A stretch of DNA of 64,000 nt from Corallococcus sp. EGB (GTDB lineage Bacteria; Myxococcota; Myxococcia; Myxococcales; Myxococcaceae), in contig NZ_CP079946.1 of the NCBI RefSeq assembly GCF_019968905.1, forward strand, positions 7,103,356 to 7,167,355, read 5' to 3'. The notes beneath the pieces are model-generated. The model was given only the letters and a program-made list of their open reading frames with translations, was not told the DNA's origin and did no database searches. Position numbers and translations under genes: made by a program. The stretch's first letter is position 1; each line of letters begins with the position of its first letter. Positions 53,601 to 61,586 of this stretch are shown piece after piece.

Positions 53601-56600
53601 CAGACGCGATGCACGCGCTCTGCCGGAGCGAGGGCGTCACGCCCTCCATGGTGGTGCTGGCCGTGTTCCAGTTGCTGCTCTCGCGCTACAGCGGCCAGGA
53701 GGACATCTCCGTGGGCTCGCCCATCGCGGGCCGCACGCAGGCGGAGACAGAGGGGCTCATCGGCTTCTTCGTCAACACCCTGGTCCTGCGCACGAAACTG
53801 GACGGCGACCCGAGCTTCCGCGAGCTGCTCGCGCGCGTGCGCGACGTGGCCCTGGGCGCGTACGCGCACCAGGACGTGCCCTTCGAGAAGCTCGTGGAGG
53901 CGCTGAAGCCAGAGCGCGACCCGCGCCGCCCGCCTCTCTTCCAGGTGATGCTCGCGTACCAGAACGCTCCCATGCCGGAGACGCTGAGCACGGGCCTGAA
54001 GCTTCAGCCGCTGGAGCCCCGGGGCGGCACGGCGAAGTTCGACCTCACCCTCGCGCTCAACGACACCGCCGGAGGGCTGAAGGGCCTGCTCGAATACAAC
54101 ACCGACCTCTTCGACGCCGCGACCGCCAGCCACATGGTGGGGCACCTGCGCGTCCTGTTGGACAGCGCCCTCCACGCTCCGGAGCGCCGCCTCTCCGCGC
54201 TTCACATGCTCACGCTCGCGGAGCGCGGGCTCCTGCTCCACTCCTGGAGCGAGGCCGGCAACGCCTCGGCGGAGGATGCCTCCCTGCACCGGCTCCTCCA
54301 GGCCCAGGCGCTGCGCCACCCCGACACAGTCGCCGTCGAACACGAAGGCCACACGCTGACCTGGGCGGAAGCGTTCCGCCGGGCCCGCGAGGTCCTCCGG
54401 GAGCTGCGCATGCGCGGCGTGGTGGCCCTGCCTCCCGCGCCGCCGCTCGTCCCCGTCCCGCGCACCGGCCCGCTGCCGCTGTCGTTCTCACAGCAGCGGC
54501 TGTGGCTGATTGATCAGCTTGAGCCGGGCAGCGCCGCCTACAACATCTTCCTGGCCCTGCGCGTGGAGGGCGCGCTGGATGTGGCCGCGCTGGAAAAGGC
54601 CTTCGCAACGCTCATCGCCCGCCACGAATCGCTGCGCACCGTCTTCGTCTCCCAAGGCGGAGAGCCCGCCCAGGTCATCCTCCCCGAGGTGCCCTTCGCA
54701 CTGGACGTGGTGGAGCTGGGCGAAGCCTCCCGTGAGGTGCTGGAGGCGCGGCTGCGAGAAGAAGCGCGGCGCCCGTTCGACCTGACACGCGGACCGCTGC
54801 TGCGCGTGTCGCTGCTGCGCTTGGGAGCCGAGGCGCACGTGCTGTGGCTGAACATGCACCACATCGTCTCCGACGGGTGGTCCATGGGAGTGCTCGTGCG
54901 CGAGCTGTCCGCGCTGTATGGCGCCCATGTTTCGGGCCGGCCCTCGACGCTGGCACCCCTGCCTGTCCAGTACGTGGACTACGCCGCGTGGCAGCGCGAC
55001 TGGCTGAAGGACGAAGCCCTGGAGCACCACCTGTCCTACTGGCGCCGTCAGCTCGCCGGAGCACCGCCGCTGTTGGAGCTGCCCACCGACAAGCCACGCC
55101 CGCGCGTCCTGTCCCACCAGGGAGCGCAGGTCCCCGTGCGCCTGCCGGGCTCGCTGTCGGAGTCCTTCCAGGCGCTGTGCCAGCGCGAGGGCGCCACGCT
55201 CTTCATGGGCCTGGTGACCGCGTGGCAGGTGCTGCTTGCGCGCTACGCAGGGCAGGAGGACATCACCCTCGGCTCGCCCATCGCCGGCCGCACGCGCGAG
55301 GACACGGAGGGGCTCATCGGCTTCTTCGTCAACACGCTGGTGCTGCGAACGCACGTCGACGCGAAGGCGCCCTTCCGCCAGGTGCTGGCCCAGGTGCGCG
55401 CCACCACGCTCGCCGCCTATGAGCATCAGGACGCGCCCTTCGAGAAGCTGGTGGAGGCGCTGCAACCCCAGCGCAGCCTGAGCCACTCGCCGCTCTTCCA
55501 GGTGCTGATCGCCCTGCAGAACGCGCCGACGCAGCCCCTGTCGCTGCCAGGTGGATCCGCGCCGCTTCGCCTGCTGCCCCTGGAGCAGGAGGAGCAGACG
55601 ACCCAGTTCGACCTGACGCTGGCCCTGGCTCCGACACCCCAGGGACTCCAGGGCGCGTTGAGCTACCGCACGGACCTGTTCGAGGCCGCCACCCTCCGCC
55701 GGATGGCGGAACATCTGCGCGTGCTGCTGGAAGGCGTGGTGGCGAAGCCGGACGAAGCCGTGGGGCTGCTGCCCATGCTCACGGCCGCGGAGCGTCAGCA
55801 GGTCCTGGTGACGTGGAACCAGACGCGGGCGGAGTATCCGCGCGACGCGACGATCCCCCGCCTCTTCGAAGCGCAGGCCCGGCGCACGCCGGAGGCCGTC
55901 GCGGTGGTGAGCGGCGAACAGCGGCTGACCTATCAGCAACTGGAGCTCCGGGCGAACCGGCTGGCCCACCGGCTGCGCAAGCTGGGCGTAGGCCCCGAGT
56001 CGCGGGTCGGCCTATGCGTGGAGCGCACGGCGGACGTGGTGGTGGGGACGTTGGGCATCCTCAAGGCGGGCGGCGCGTACGTGCCGCTGGATCCGAGCTA
56101 TCCGAAGGAGCGCCTGGGCTGGCTGCTCGAAGACGCGGACGGTCCGGCCCTGGTGATGCATTCGCGGCTGCGGGAGTTCCTGCCCGCCTTCACCGCGCAG
56201 GCGGTGTGCCTGGACACGGACGCGGACCTCCAGGAGGGACCGTCCACACCGCCCTCGGTGGAGGTCCACCCGGAGAACGTGGCGTACCTCATCTACACGT
56301 CCGGAAGCACGGGGCGCCCCAAGGGCGTGGCGGTGACGCACCGGAACGCGGTGGCGTTCCTGACGTGGGCCACGGAGACGTTCACGGAGGAGGAGACGAA
56401 GGCCGTGCTCGCGGCGACGAGCCTCAACTTCGACCTCTCCGTCTTCGAGCTGTTCGCGCCGCTGATCCGGGGCGGCAGCGTGGTGGTGGTGCAGAACGCC
56501 CTGTCCCTGGCCGAAGCGAAGCCAGACGCCGAGGTCACGCTGATCAACACGGTGCCCTCGGCGATGGCGCAGCTGGTGAAGCTGGGGGCGGTGCCGCTGT

Positions 56601-59600
56601 CGGCGCAGGTCATCAACCTCGCGGGCGAAGCGCTGCCGGAGACGCTGACGAAGGCCGTGTACGCGCTGCCCTCGGTGAAGAAGCTCTACAACCTCTACGG
56701 CCCGTCGGAGGACACGACGTACTCGACGTGGTCGCTGGTGGGGCGCGAGGAGGTTCCGAACATCGGCCGGCCTCTCACCAACACGCGGGCGTACGTGCTG
56801 GACAAGTTCCTCCAGCCGGTGCCGGTGGGAGTAGCCGGAGAGCTGTACCTGGCGGGCGAAGGCCAGGCGCGCGGCTACCTCCAGCGGCCTGAGCTGACGG
56901 CGGAGAAGTTCCTCCCTGAGGTGTACGGCCCCGAAGGCAGCCGCATGTATCGCACGGGAGACCGGGTGCGTTACCGCGCGGATGGCGTGCTGGAATACCT
57001 GGGCCGGGTGGACTTCCAGGTGAAGGTGCGAGGCTTCCGCATCGAACTGGGTGAAGTGGAGTCCGCGCTGCGCCAGCAGGAAGCGGTGAAGGACGCGGTG
57101 GTGGTGGCGAAGGGCGAGGGCGCGGAGAAGCACCTCGTGGCGTACGTGGCACCGAAGGCAGGCGCGACGATTGAAGCGCAGGTGCTGAGGACGCGCCTGC
57201 GTCAGCGCTTGCCGGAATACATGGTGCCGGGAACGGTGGTGGTGCTGGAGGCGCTGCCGCTCAACGCCAACGGCAAGGTGGACCGCAAGGCCCTGCCGGA
57301 GCCCGACGCGCCGGCGTCCGTCAGCACGTACGAAGCGCCGCGCACGGCGCTGGAAGCGAAGCTGGCGGCCATCTGGGCGGAGGTGCTGCGAGTGCCCCGG
57401 GTGGGTGTACAGGACGACTTCTTCGCGCTGGGCGGCCACTCCCTGCTGGCCACGCAGGTGGTGTCGCGGGTGCGCACGGAGACGGGCGTGGAGCTGCCGC
57501 TGCGCGCGTTGTTCGAGGCGCCTTCCGTGGCGTCGCTCGCCTCGCGCATCGAGGGCGGCTCGCATCCCCGGCAGGCCGTGCGGCGTCCTCCGCTGGTGCC
57601 TGTTCACCGCACCGGCCCACTGCCGCTGTCCTTCGCGCAGCAGCGCCTGTGGTTCCTCGACCGGCTCCAACCGGGAAGCGTCCACTACAACATCCCCGCC
57701 GCCTTGCGGCTCGACGGCCCGTTGAGCGCCGAGGCGCTGTCTCGAAGCCTCCAGGAGCTCGTCCACCGTCACGAAGCCCTGCGCACCACGTTCCACGCAC
57801 GTGAGGACGGAGAGCCGGTCCAGCACCCGCATCCGCATGTGGAGCTGGTCGTGCCCCTGGTGGAGCTGCGCCACCTGCCGGAGGCGGAGCAGCCCGAGGA
57901 GGTCCGCCGGCTGGCCCAGGAAGAAGCGCGCAAGCCCTTCGACCTTTCGCGTCCGCCCCTGATGCGCGCCACGCTGCTGCGCCTGTCGGAGCAGCGTCAC
58001 GTCGTGCTCGTCACGTTGCACCACATCGTCTCGGACGGTTGGTCCAACCGCATCCTCGTCGAGGAACTGGGAGCGCTCCATGCGGCGTTCTCGCGGGAGC
58101 AGCCTTCGCCCTTGCGGCCCCTGCCGCTCCAGTATGCGGACTACGCCGCATGGCAGCGGGACTGGCTCCGGGACGAGGTGCTGGAGCAGCAGGTGCAGTG
58201 GTGGAAGCAGCAGCTCGACGGCGTGCCGCATGCGCTGGAGCTGCCCACGGACAAGCCTCGCCCGGCCGTGCAGACCTACCGTGGCGCGCGGGTGCCCGTG
58301 GTCCTGTCGGAGAAGGTCGCGCAGGGGCTCAAGGCCCTCTGCCAGCAGGAGGTCGTCACGCCATTCATGGCGCTGCTCGCGCTCTGGCAGATCCTGCTGG
58401 CCTTCTGCTCCGGGCAGGAGGACTTCGCCGTCGGCTCGCCCATCGCGGGCCGTGAGCATGAACAACTGGAGGGGCTCGTCGGATTCTTCGTCAACACGTT
58501 GGTGCTGCGCGCCTACGTGGACCGCCGCGATTCCTTCCGCCAGGTGCTGCGCCGGGTGAAGGAGGTCGCGCTGGGGGCCTACGCCCACCAGGACCTCCCG
58601 TTCGAAAAGCTGGTGGAGGAGCTGAAGCCAGCGCGTGACCCGAGCCGGTCGCCGCTATTCCAGACGGTCTTCACGCTGCAGGACCCCGCACCTTGGTCAC
58701 CGCGCGCGGACGCACTGACGATGCACGCGCTGGACGTGGAGGACACCACGGCCAAGTTCGATCTGGAGTTGAACCTGGCGGAGTCCTCCGACGGGTTCGT
58801 GGGAACTCTCGGCTACAACACCGACCTGTTCGAGCCGCGCACGGCCACTCGCATGGCGGAGCGACTCCGCATGTTGGCGGAAGGGCTCGTGGCCCGGCCC
58901 GGAGCGCCCCTGGGGGCCGTATCCCTGCTGACGGAGGCAGAGCGTCAGCAGGTGCTGGTGGAGTGGAACGCGACCGCGGCCGAGTACCCGCGTGACTCCA
59001 CGCTGCCATCAGTCTTCCAGCAGGTGGTGGCCCGCTTCCCGGAGAAGGTGGCCGTCGAGTTCGGGGATTCGCGCCTCACCTACCGGGAGCTGGACGCACG
59101 CGCCAATCAGCTCGCGTGGCACCTGTGCTCACTGGGCGTCACCGCTGACGCGCGCGTGGCCGTGGCCCTGGAGCGCTCGCTGGACCTCGTCGTCTCCCTC
59201 GTCGCCATCCTCAAGGCCGGTGCGGCCTACGTACCGCTGGACCCTGCCTATCCACGCTCGCGCCTGGACGCGATGGTGGAGGATGCACGGCCTCACGTCC
59301 TCCTCACCTCTCGCGCGCTGCTCTCGCGGCTGCCTTGCGAGAACTTGCGGCCCGTCGTGCTGGAGGAACTGGCTCTCGACTCGCTGCCCACGCATGCGCC
59401 CTCCTCGGGCGCCCTGCCCCAGAGCCTCGCGTACATCGACTTCACCTCCGGCTCCACTGGCAGGCCCAAGGGCGTCGGCACGCCTCACGCCGCCGTGCTC
59501 CGCACCCTCCTCGGTGTCGACTACGCTCGCTTCGGCCCCGACGAGACGCTGCTGCTCATGGCGCCCCTCGCCTTCGATGCCTCCACCCTGGAGGTTTGGG

Positions 59601-61549
59601 GCGCGCTGCTGCATGGCGCGAAGCTGGCCGTCTTCCCCGCCCACCCGCCGGCGGACCCGCTTGAGTTGGAGCGCGTGTTGGTGCGCCACAGCGTGACGAC
59701 GCTGTGGCTCACCGCGGGCTTCTTCTCCCAACTGGTGGACTCGCACCTGCCCGCGCTGCGCTCGCTGCGCCAGGTGCTCACCGGTGGCGACGTCGTCTCC
59801 GCTCCTCACGTGCGCCGCGTGCTGGAGCTCCTGGGCCTCCCCGTCATCGCGGGCTATGGCCCCACCGAGACCACCGTCTTCGCCACCAGTCACCGCTTCA
59901 CCCATGCCTCGCAGGTGGGGACGTCCGTCCCGCTGGGACGCCCCCTGGGCAACACCCAGGTGTACGTGCTGGATGCTTCGGGACACCCTCTTCCTCCGGG
60001 TGTCCAGGGAGAGCTCTACGTCGGGGGCGATGGACTGGCTCGCGGCTACGTGGGCCAGCCCGCCCTCACCGCGGAGCGCTTCGTCCCTGACCCGTTCTCC
60101 TCCACTCCTGGTGCGCGCCTCTACCGCACGGGCGACCTCGCCCGTTGGCGTGAGGACGGTGTGCTGGAGTTCCTCGGCCGCGCGGACGCCCAGGTGAAGG
60201 TGCGCGGCTTCCGCATCGAGCTGCCTGAAATCGAAGCCGCCCTGCGCTCTCACCCTGACGTCCGCGAAGCCGTCGCAGTCGTCCGCGAGGACGTGCCCGG
60301 CGACAAGCGGCTCGTGGCCTACGTCGTCGCTGCCGCATCGCTGGACATGGCGGAGCTGCGCTCCTTCCTCAAGCACCGGCTGCCCGACTACATGGTGCCC
60401 TCGGCCCTGGGCCACCTCGACGCCCTGCCCCTCTCCTCCAACGGCAAGGTGGACCTCCAGGCCCTTCCCGCGCTGGAGACCTCCACGTCCGGAAGCCACG
60501 TCACACCCCGCACGTCGCTCGAAGAGCAGCTGGCCAGGTCCTTCACGGAAGTGCTTCGCGTGCCTCGCGTCAGCATCACCGACAACTTCTTCGAGCTGGG
60601 TGGCCACTCGCTGCTGGCCTTGCGGTTGATCGCTTCCATCCGCGTGCACACCGGGCACGCGCTCCCCATGGCGGCCCTCTTCCAATACGGCACCGTCGAG
60701 CAACTGGCACGGCGGCTCCAGCAGGAGACGCCTTCGCTTCCCGCGAACCTCGTGCGACTGGCGGCCGGCGCGGAGGGCATCCGACCCTTCTTCCTCGTCC
60801 ACGGCGGCGGCGGTGGCGTGATGGGCTATTCCGAGCTCGTCCGCCAGCTGGGCCGCGAACGGCCTGTCTACGGCCTGTCCGCGCCGGGCCTGGAGGGCGG
60901 TGCGCTTCCTCCCGCGTCCGTCGAAGCGCTGGCTCGCGACTACCTCGACCAGGTCCGCACCGTGCAGCCGCGAGGGCCGTACCTGCTGGGAGGCTGGTCC
61001 TTCGGAGGACTCGTCGCACTGGAGATGGCGCGTCAACTCCAGGCGCTGGGTGAGCAGGTGGAGCTGCTGGCCTTGATGGACTCCACCGTGCCCACACCCC
61101 AGCCGCGGCCCGAGGCGGATCCGCTCGGCCTGCTGGCGCTTTGGGGTCGGACGCTCGGCGTGCGGTGGCAGGAACAGTCCCTGCACCTGGAGCGGCTGCG
61201 CCGCATGGATGGACGCGAGCGCCTCGCGTACATCCTGGAGCAGCTCCGGAACACGCCCGAAGGCAATCCCGGGCTGGACCTGGAGAGCGCCGAGCGCCTC
61301 CTCGCCCTGCACACGCGGCTCTACGAGGCACAGCGCCGCTACGTGCCCACCGGTGGCTACTCGGGGCCCACGCTCCTCTTCCGCGCCACCGCGGGACAGC
61401 AGCCCGCCTCCGGGGAGCCCCTCTGGAGCACGTGGCTCACGGGGCCCGTCACCATGCACGACGTGCCCGGAGAGCACTACACGATGCTGAGCGCCCCCCA
61501 TGTCTCCACCGTGGCGGAGCACCTGCGCCGCCACCTGCAGGGGCGGTAG
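47699..61549 (+). CDS. Nonribosomal peptide synthetase, 4 adenylation domains, terminal thioesterase
   Basis: One 4616-aa assembly line. Order with approximate residues: C1 (36-470, HHIITDG 167), A1 (485-984), T1 (Ser1029), A2 (1127-1626) without a preceding C domain, T2 (Ser1678), C2 (1738-2170, HHVISDA 1868), a 54-residue A-domain N-terminus (2193-2246), C3 (2258-2700, HHIVSDG 2387), A3 (2714-3200), T3 (Ser3248), C4 (3307-3740, HHIVSDG 3441), A4 (3754-4252), T4 (Ser4304), TE (4355-4616, GWSFGG Ser4434, His4593). All four carrier serines and the TE catalytic residues are present. By-eye pocket residues: A3 like known Ala codes, A2 and A4 alike and near Val codes, A1 unassigned. No epimerase, MbtH or tailoring gene is seen. 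The start has no clear ribosome site. Product unknown; probably a small linear or cyclic peptide. Confidence 0.95.
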   Translation: MGTFEGEGIGAELTPEQKRARLAELLRGKVRPTHAPVSFSQERMWFQDRLSPGSAAFNIPVRVRFSGVLDVAVLRASLQALVRRHAPLRTTFIEQDGRPLQHIAPAMELALALVDLQSLPAPEREAESLRLITEEARRPFDLEKGPLLRTVLYRLDALEHVLLLKLHHIITDGWSMGVLVRELSALYPALAEGRPSPLAPLPMQYADYAGWQREFLRGEVLESHLAFWRGRLDPDAVLELPTDRPRPAVLSGRGARLHAVLPVPLVESLKALALAEGNTLFGVLLAGFQVLLSRYSGQQDVVVGTSVAGRGRAELEGLIGLFTNYLAFRTDLSGQPSFRELLGRVRETTLEAYAHQDVPFEKLVDALKPERQLSVNPLFQVALTLQNAPLPPLRLPGLVLDAEPVDNRTSKTDLSLIAMEVPQGMRLTAEYNTDLFDPGTMQRLLAHLRTLLEGAVADPGRRVGDLPLMDAAEAARLQRDWAGDAAPFPEDRCLHTLFEAQARRTPDAVAVRFQGRTLTYAQLDARANQLAHALRRRGVGPEVRVALSVERSLEVAVGLLGILKAGGAWVPVDPMLPRERLAFMLEDSGATVLVTQAPLLERFPEGARARALCLDVEGERLAAKSVLAPASGVGPRNLAYVLYTSGSTGTPKGTAIEHRGVCNLVTHEATAYGIGPGSRVLQFASLSFDLSVEEIFTTLCSGATLVLAPREDLMPGEPLRTLLRDEALTVISLTPATLAATAPEGLPALRTVISGGEALPPEVVARWAPGRTFLNTYGPTEATVMATLTGCTADGRVPSIGRPLANVRAYVLDARGGLVPVGVKGELYLGGVGVARGYSGRPSLTAERFVPDAFSGEAGARLYRTGDVVRWREDGTLEFVGRADAQVKVRGFRIELGEVEAALAKLPPVRDAVVVAREDGPGGKGLVGYVVLRDGVTATGTELRTALKDALPEYMVPSAVVVLPALPLTTNGKVDRKALPAPDVAGSDPREYVAPRTPTEQRLAGLWQELLGVTRVGANAHFFDLGGHSLLATQALSRIRQTFTVDLPLRRLFESPTLEAVARLIDEALAGKGPPAASPTKPREARARPVPMVPLEDVAREWAARAAAQPRDTVTVLADEHRQQVLVEWNATAAEYPRDSTLPSVFQQVVARFPEKVAVEFGDARLTYRELDARANQLAWHLRSLGVTADARVAVALERSLDLVVSLVAILKAGAAYVPLDPAYPRSRLDAMVEDARPHVLLTSRALLSRLPCENLRPVVLEELALDSLPTHAPSSGALPQSLAYIDFTSGSTGRPKGVGTPHAAVLRTLLGVDYARFGPDETLLLMAPLAFDASTLEVWGALLHGAKLAVFPAHPPTDPLELERVLVRHGVTTLWLTAGFFSQLVDSHLPALRSLRQVLTGGDVVSAPHVRRVLELLGLPVIAGYGPTETTVFATSHRFTHASQVGTSVPLGRPLGNTQVYVLDASGHPLPPGVQGELYVGGDGLARGYVGQPALTAERFVPDPFSSTPGARLYRTGDLARWREDGVLEFLGRADAQVKVRGFRIELPEIEAALRSHPDVREAVAVVREDVPGDKRLVAYVVAAPSLDMAELRSFLKHRLPDYMVPSALGHLDALPLSSNGKVDRRALPAPSTFQTRARTRPARTDTERLLTTLWEEVLQAGTVGAEDNFFDLGGNSLSATQLLSRIRRAFQAELSIADFFAAPTVEAIARRLESQGPVRPALSVPSLKPVPRDGGLPLSFAQQRLWFFAKLEPDSTAYNLPFVMRLEGALDVPALTRGLRDLLQRHESLRTTFREQESGPVQVIASAPSLPAAWMDLSALPDAERALGTILDDEARQVFDLEAGPLWRVLVVRMDEQHHLLLLTMHHVISDAWSMGVLLQELTTLYAAHAESRAPHLKPLPVQYADFAVWQRGWLRDAALESQLGWWRQQLHGAPKALELPTDRPRPATQTFRGAVVPFQFSRELSDAMHALCRSEGVTPSMVVLAVFQLLLSRYSGQEDISVGSPIAGRTQAETEGLIGFFVNTLVLRTKLDGDPSFRELLARVRDVALGAYAHQDVPFEKLVEALKPERDPRRPPLFQVMLAYQNAPMPETLSTGLKLQPLEPRGGTAKFDLTLALNDTAGGLKGLLEYNTDLFDAATASHMVGHLRVLLDSALHAPERRLSALHMLTLAERGLLLHSWSEAGNASAEDASLHRLLQAQALRHPDTVAVEHEGHTLTWAEAFRRAREVLRELRMRGVVALPPAPPLVPVPRTGPLPLSFSQQRLWLIDQLEPGSAAYNIFLALRVEGALDVAALEKAFATLIARHESLRTVFVSQGGEPAQVILPEVPFALDVVELGEASREVLEARLREEARRPFDLTRGPLLRVSLLRLGAEAHVLWLNMHHIVSDGWSMGVLVRELSALYGAHVSGRPSTLAPLPVQYVDYAAWQRDWLKDEALEHHLSYWRRQLAGAPPLLELPTDKPRPRVLSHQGAQVPVRLPGSLSESFQALCQREGATLFMGLVTAWQVLLARYAGQEDITLGSPIAGRTREDTEGLIGFFVNTLVLRTHVDAKAPFRQVLAQVRATTLAAYEHQDAPFEKLVEALQPQRSLSHSPLFQVLIALQNAPTQPLSLPGGSAPLRLLPLEQEEQTTQFDLTLALAPTPQGLQGALSYRTDLFEAATLRRMAEHLRVLLEGVVAKPDEAVGLLPMLTAAERQQVLVTWNQTRAEYPRDATIPRLFEAQARRTPEAVAVVSGEQRLTYQQLELRANRLAHRLRKLGVGPESRVGLCVERTADVVVGTLGILKAGGAYVPLDPSYPKERLGWLLEDADGPALVMHSRLREFLPAFTAQAVCLDTDADLQEGPSTPPSVEVHPENVAYLIYTSGSTGRPKGVAVTHRNAVAFLTWATETFTEEETKAVLAATSLNFDLSVFELFAPLIRGGSVVVVQNALSLAEAKPDAEVTLINTVPSAMAQLVKLGAVPLSAQVINLAGEALPETLTKAVYALPSVKKLYNLYGPSEDTTYSTWSLVGREEVPNIGRPLTNTRAYVLDKFLQPVPVGVAGELYLAGEGQARGYLQRPELTAEKFLPEVYGPEGSRMYRTGDRVRYRADGVLEYLGRVDFQVKVRGFRIELGEVESALRQQEAVKDAVVVAKGEGAEKHLVAYVAPKAGATIEAQVLRTRLRQRLPEYMVPGTVVVLEALPLNANGKVDRKALPEPDAPASVSTYEAPRTALEAKLAAIWAEVLRVPRVGVQDDFFALGGHSLLATQVVSRVRTETGVELPLRALFEAPSVASLASRIEGGSHPRQAVRRPPLVPVHRTGPLPLSFAQQRLWFLDRLQPGSVHYNIPAALRLDGPLSAEALSRSLQELVHRHEALRTTFHAREDGEPVQHPHPHVELVVPLVELRHLPEAEQPEEVRRLAQEEARKPFDLSRPPLMRATLLRLSEQRHVVLVTLHHIVSDGWSNRILVEELGALHAAFSREQPSPLRPLPLQYADYAAWQRDWLRDEVLEQQVQWWKQQLDGVPHALELPTDKPRPAVQTYRGARVPVVLSEKVAQGLKALCQQEVVTPFMALLALWQILLAFCSGQEDFAVGSPIAGREHEQLEGLVGFFVNTLVLRAYVDRRDSFRQVLRRVKEVALGAYAHQDLPFEKLVEELKPARDPSRSPLFQTVFTLQDPAPWSPRADALTMHALDVEDTTAKFDLELNLAESSDGFVGTLGYNTDLFEPRTATRMAERLRMLAEGLVARPGAPLGAVSLLTEAERQQVLVEWNATAAEYPRDSTLPSVFQQVVARFPEKVAVEFGDSRLTYRELDARANQLAWHLCSLGVTADARVAVALERSLDLVVSLVAILKAGAAYVPLDPAYPRSRLDAMVEDARPHVLLTSRALLSRLPCENLRPVVLEELALDSLPTHAPSSGALPQSLAYIDFTSGSTGRPKGVGTPHAAVLRTLLGVDYARFGPDETLLLMAPLAFDASTLEVWGALLHGAKLAVFPAHPPADPLELERVLVRHSVTTLWLTAGFFSQLVDSHLPALRSLRQVLTGGDVVSAPHVRRVLELLGLPVIAGYGPTETTVFATSHRFTHASQVGTSVPLGRPLGNTQVYVLDASGHPLPPGVQGELYVGGDGLARGYVGQPALTAERFVPDPFSSTPGARLYRTGDLARWREDGVLEFLGRADAQVKVRGFRIELPEIEAALRSHPDVREAVAVVREDVPGDKRLVAYVVAAASLDMAELRSFLKHRLPDYMVPSALGHLDALPLSSNGKVDLQALPALETSTSGSHVTPRTSLEEQLARSFTEVLRVPRVSITDNFFELGGHSLLALRLIASIRVHTGHALPMAALFQYGTVEQLARRLQQETPSLPANLVRLAAGAEGIRPFFLVHGGGGGVMGYSELVRQLGRERPVYGLSAPGLEGGALPPASVEALARDYLDQVRTVQPRGPYLLGGWSFGGLVALEMARQLQALGEQVELLALMDSTVPTPQPRPEADPLGLLALWGRTLGVRWQEQSLHLERLRRMDGRERLAYILEQLRNTPEGNPGLDLESAERLLALHTRLYEAQRRYVPTGGYSGPTLLFRATAGQQPASGEPLWSTWLTGPVTMHDVPGEHYTMLSAPHVSTVAEHLRRHLQGR
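51063..52574 (+). repeat. A2 copy of a 1.5-kb near-identical repeat
   Basis: This segment covers the A2 domain and repeats at a constant offset of 7881 bases (58944-60455) with no indels and 19 mismatches by my count, about 98.7% identity. It starts at the end of the C-domain remnant and stops at the A10 motif NGKVD. Confidence 0.9.
54276..54435 (+). other. In-frame remnant of a deleted adenylation domain
   Basis: This stretch encodes LHRLLQAQALRHPDTVAVEHEGHTLTWAEAF and a little more, the ordinary N-terminal 50 residues of an A domain, and then passes directly into the linker and start of C3 (PLVPVPRTGPLPLSF). All A core motifs after A1 and a carrier domain are missing. Confidence 0.85.
58944..60455 (+). 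repeat. A4 copy of the 1.5-kb near-identical repeat
   Basis: Second copy of the segment at 51063-52574, covering A4. Identity ends abruptly after GGTGGACC in the A10 region (GACCGCAGG in copy 1, GACCTCCAG in copy 2), so carrier domains T2 and T4 differ. Confidence 0.9.
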
Positions 61550-61560
61550 CGCGCGGGAGC

Positions 61561-61582
61561 GCGGGCCTGGACGCGGGCCCGC
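61561..61582. terminator. Short hairpin between converging NRPS and FBP genes
   Basis: GCGGGCC and GGCCCGC form a 7-bp stem in the 37-base gap between the two stops. No T-run. Confidence 0.4.
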
Positions 61583-61586
61583 CTCC

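Noticed and set aside
57421-57450. T3 carrier motif with Ala instead of Asp before LGGHS, considered as an inactive carrier
   Set aside because: FALGGHSLL is a common natural variant, and the phosphopantetheine Ser3248 is present.
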